Assembly (NCBI GenBank): GCA_026874595.1
Contig: CM049313.1
Span: 50,889,659 to 50,953,658, forward strand
Direction of reading: 5' to 3'
DNA length: 64,000 nt
From: Sipunculus nudus
Lineage: Eukaryota > Annelida > Sipuncula > Golfingiida > Sipunculidae
Under the pieces are notes generated by a model. That model saw only the letters and a program-made list of their open reading frames with translations, was not told the DNA's origin and did not search any database. The number at the start of each line of letters is the position of its first letter. The first letter of the stretch is position 1. Positions 62,152 to 64,000 of this stretch are shown here, one piece after another. Both the position numbers and the translations under genes were made by a program.

Positions 62152-64000
62152 ACAAGTGACCCATGGGTCATGACGCTCAGCTGACTGGGAAGAGATTCGT
62201 AAAAGGAAATTTTATCACCAGAATGGTAGTATATACCCATTCAACTGAAGCATCAAACAGATTAACCAACAGGCCAAGATTTAGTCTGTATTTATATATC
62301 TCAAAAATAGAGAAAAATGTGTAAACTTTTAAAACTAGAATACGGGTAACCAACAAGTGACTACATGTATCTGCCAAAATCGGATAGTGAGGCATGGATT
62401 GAGTGGCAAGGGGAAATAGAGTGAGGTATGTTGCATATTAGCATGGATGTCTGCAGCCTAAATGTGTATGTAGGTTGTGCCACCTACCACAAATCCAGAA
62501 AGCTGTCCAAGTTGTATACACCTGCAAAATTTTAGGCAGAAAAGTCAAACCACTACATGTATATGAGCGATTTTTGCCCATGGCAGACAAACAGACAAAC
62601 ACTGTGCAAAAATCTTTGCAGGTAACCCCTCCAGTTTTGTGTATGATAAAGACCTATGTGAGATCTAAACACATGCACAATTTTGGCCCAATCGGTCAAA
62701 TGGTTCCTGAGATATTAGCTTGGATGTGTGCAGCGTTAACTAGAATGTAGGTGGCGCCACCTGTCATAAAATCAAGAAAGCTGTCCACGATGTATAAACC
62801 TGCAAAATTTTAGGCAGTTATGTCGAACCACTACAGAGAAATGAGTAATTTTAGGCCACGGCAGACTACCAGACAGACGCTGTGCAAACATTGTTACAGG
62901 TGGCGCCACCATTTTTTGTGTATGTTACAGAGCTATCAAAGGGCTACATTTGTATAAATTTTATTTCCTGATCGGTCAAATGGTTCCCGAGATATAAGCT
63001 TGGATGTCATCAGCGTGAACGTGAACGTAGGTGTTGCCACCTGTCATAAAATCAAGAAAGCTATCCTGGATGTATACACATGACGAATTTCAGGTGAATT
63101 AGTCAATTCGCTGCAGAGATATGAGTGATTTTAACCCAAGGCAGATGAACAGATGGACACTGTGCAAACATGGTTACAGGTGGCGCCACCATTTTTTGTG
63201 TATGTTATAAAGCAATCCAAGGGCTACATTTGTATCAATTTTATTTCCTGATCGGTCAAACGGTTCCCGAGATATGAGGGTTCATGAGTGGAAACAGACC
63301 CACAAATGGACACTGGATAGAGAGGAAAGGTCAGAGGTCAATGCAAATTGGTTAGGCACCAGTTCACATGTGACCCGATAATAGGTGTAAGTTTGGGAAA
63401 AATCGGTCCATTAGTCTCCGAGGAGCTCTCTGGAAACGAACGCCGCCGCGGCGGAGGAACTCGGTCAAAAACATAGTATCCGCAAAACTTCGTTTTGGCG
63501 GATACAAAAATACAGGTGGCTTGACCAGTCTGCAGAAACTAATAAAAACACTTAATGGTCAATATCCATGCAAAAAATCATGGTGATCTCTGCATTAGTT
63601 GTTCAGATACTTCAGTTTTTGTATCAAATTGTCCATTATTCTGAGGGATACTTCGGAGTCCTATAGCTTGAAGGATATGGGTAACAGAGACCTAATTTCA
63701 AGTTTCCACAGGCACCTTTCATGGGCCTCCTTGCATGACAAGAATGAAGATTCTAGGTCCAGTTGTTGCGATTTGTACCCTGTTGACAGATAACCACATC
63801 TTTAAAGGTCTCAAAAAAAAAGAAAAAAATTCGTAAAAATTTGAAAAAAAAATAGAGGTGGCACACCCAGTCTGCAGAAACTGATGGAACAGCTCATGAT
63901 CAATAAGTATGCCGAAAATCATGACCATCAGTGTTGTAGTTATTGAAATACTGCAGTTTTTGTATCAAATTTTCCATTATTCTGGGGGGGGGGGGTATTT
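62152..64000 (+). mobile_element. Family B element B7, continues past right edge, contains D2
   Basis: 5' ACAAGTGACCCATGGGTC then ATGACGCTCAGCTGAC. It resembles B6 (TCAACTGAAGCAT phrase at 62241). After D2 it continues with ~365 bp modules (CAGTCTGCAGAAACT at 63526 and 63879). Its 3' end is not in the window. Confidence 0.65.
62353..63507 (+). mobile_element. Family D element D2, nested in B7
   Basis: 5' ACAAGTGACTACATGTATCT then GCCAAAATCGG; 3' hairpin GTATCCGCAAAACTTC then GTTTTGGCGGATACAAAA. The subterminal GTATCYGCCAAAA is inverted as TTTTGGCGGATAC. Core monomers of about 137-150 bp begin with GGTGGCGCCACC at 62750, 62900 and 63178 (variant at 63035). A GC-rich palindrome CGCCGCCGCGGCGG lies at 63442. 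Confidence 0.8.

Noticed and set aside
45230-64000. AMACR exon 1
   Set aside because: I looked for the expected N-terminal block (Val-Glu-Leu then LAP.PF and ADFGA) on the minus strand and did not find it; likely right of the window.

Overview
The window is animal nuclear DNA. It is AT-rich, carries two protein genes split by canonical GT-AG introns, and is dominated by interspersed and nested repeats. The repeat style (ACAAG-starting elements with ~145-180 bp internal monomers, ACGG microsatellite tracts and TAAAA-type ends, like the pearl/HINE elements of molluscs) suggests a lophotrochozoan, most likely a mollusc. That is inference, because no species-diagnostic gene is present. Nothing prokaryotic was seen (no operons, CRISPR or IS elements).

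Gene 1 (minus strand, 15003 down to 2136, continuing off the left edge) is an unconventional myosin. Ten coding exons were reconstructed with all phases matching. They give 367 codons of motor domain with P-loop GESGAGKT and switch [10 protein letters not shown]. The motor most resembles class III but starts at once with the motor, with no kinase domain. An upstream region with a GC box, and then a perfect 8 x 35 bp minisatellite, lies 5' of it.

Gene 2 (minus strand, 45229 down to 28919, first exon(s) not found) is alpha-methylacyl-CoA racemase (AMACR). Four exons give the C-terminal 295 residues. The catalytic His, Asp and Glu have exactly the spacing of the human enzyme, and the protein ends in a peroxisomal SKL signal. 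Its introns are filled with transposons.

The rest is mobile DNA. Four families (called A, B, C and D here) share one plan: a start close to ACAAG, a short palindrome or hairpin, a subterminal sequence that is repeated inverted at the other end, a core of tandem monomers, and an A-rich end such as GCTAAAA. This matches non-autonomous Helentron/Helitron-like (HINE, pearl-like) elements. They are nested: B in C (31010-31822), D in C (9353-11411), C in B (41473-43197), D in B (62353-63507), a hAT-like element with an 8-bp target duplication in B (20835-22857), and a B element inside the endonuclease region of a LINE (55155-57780) that itself sits in another B element. A 3.8 kb element flanked by TA, with long inverted arms, occupies the large AMACR intron (34799-38618). 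The LINE (54944-62143) is dead: two frameshifts in A-runs plus the 2.6 kb insertion.

No novel enzymatic system was found. The most notable signals are the shared architecture of the repeat families, the recurrent palindrome GGTGGCGCCACC, and the repeated nuclear-receptor-like sites in one B element. All comparisons were made by eye; no alignment or database search was run.
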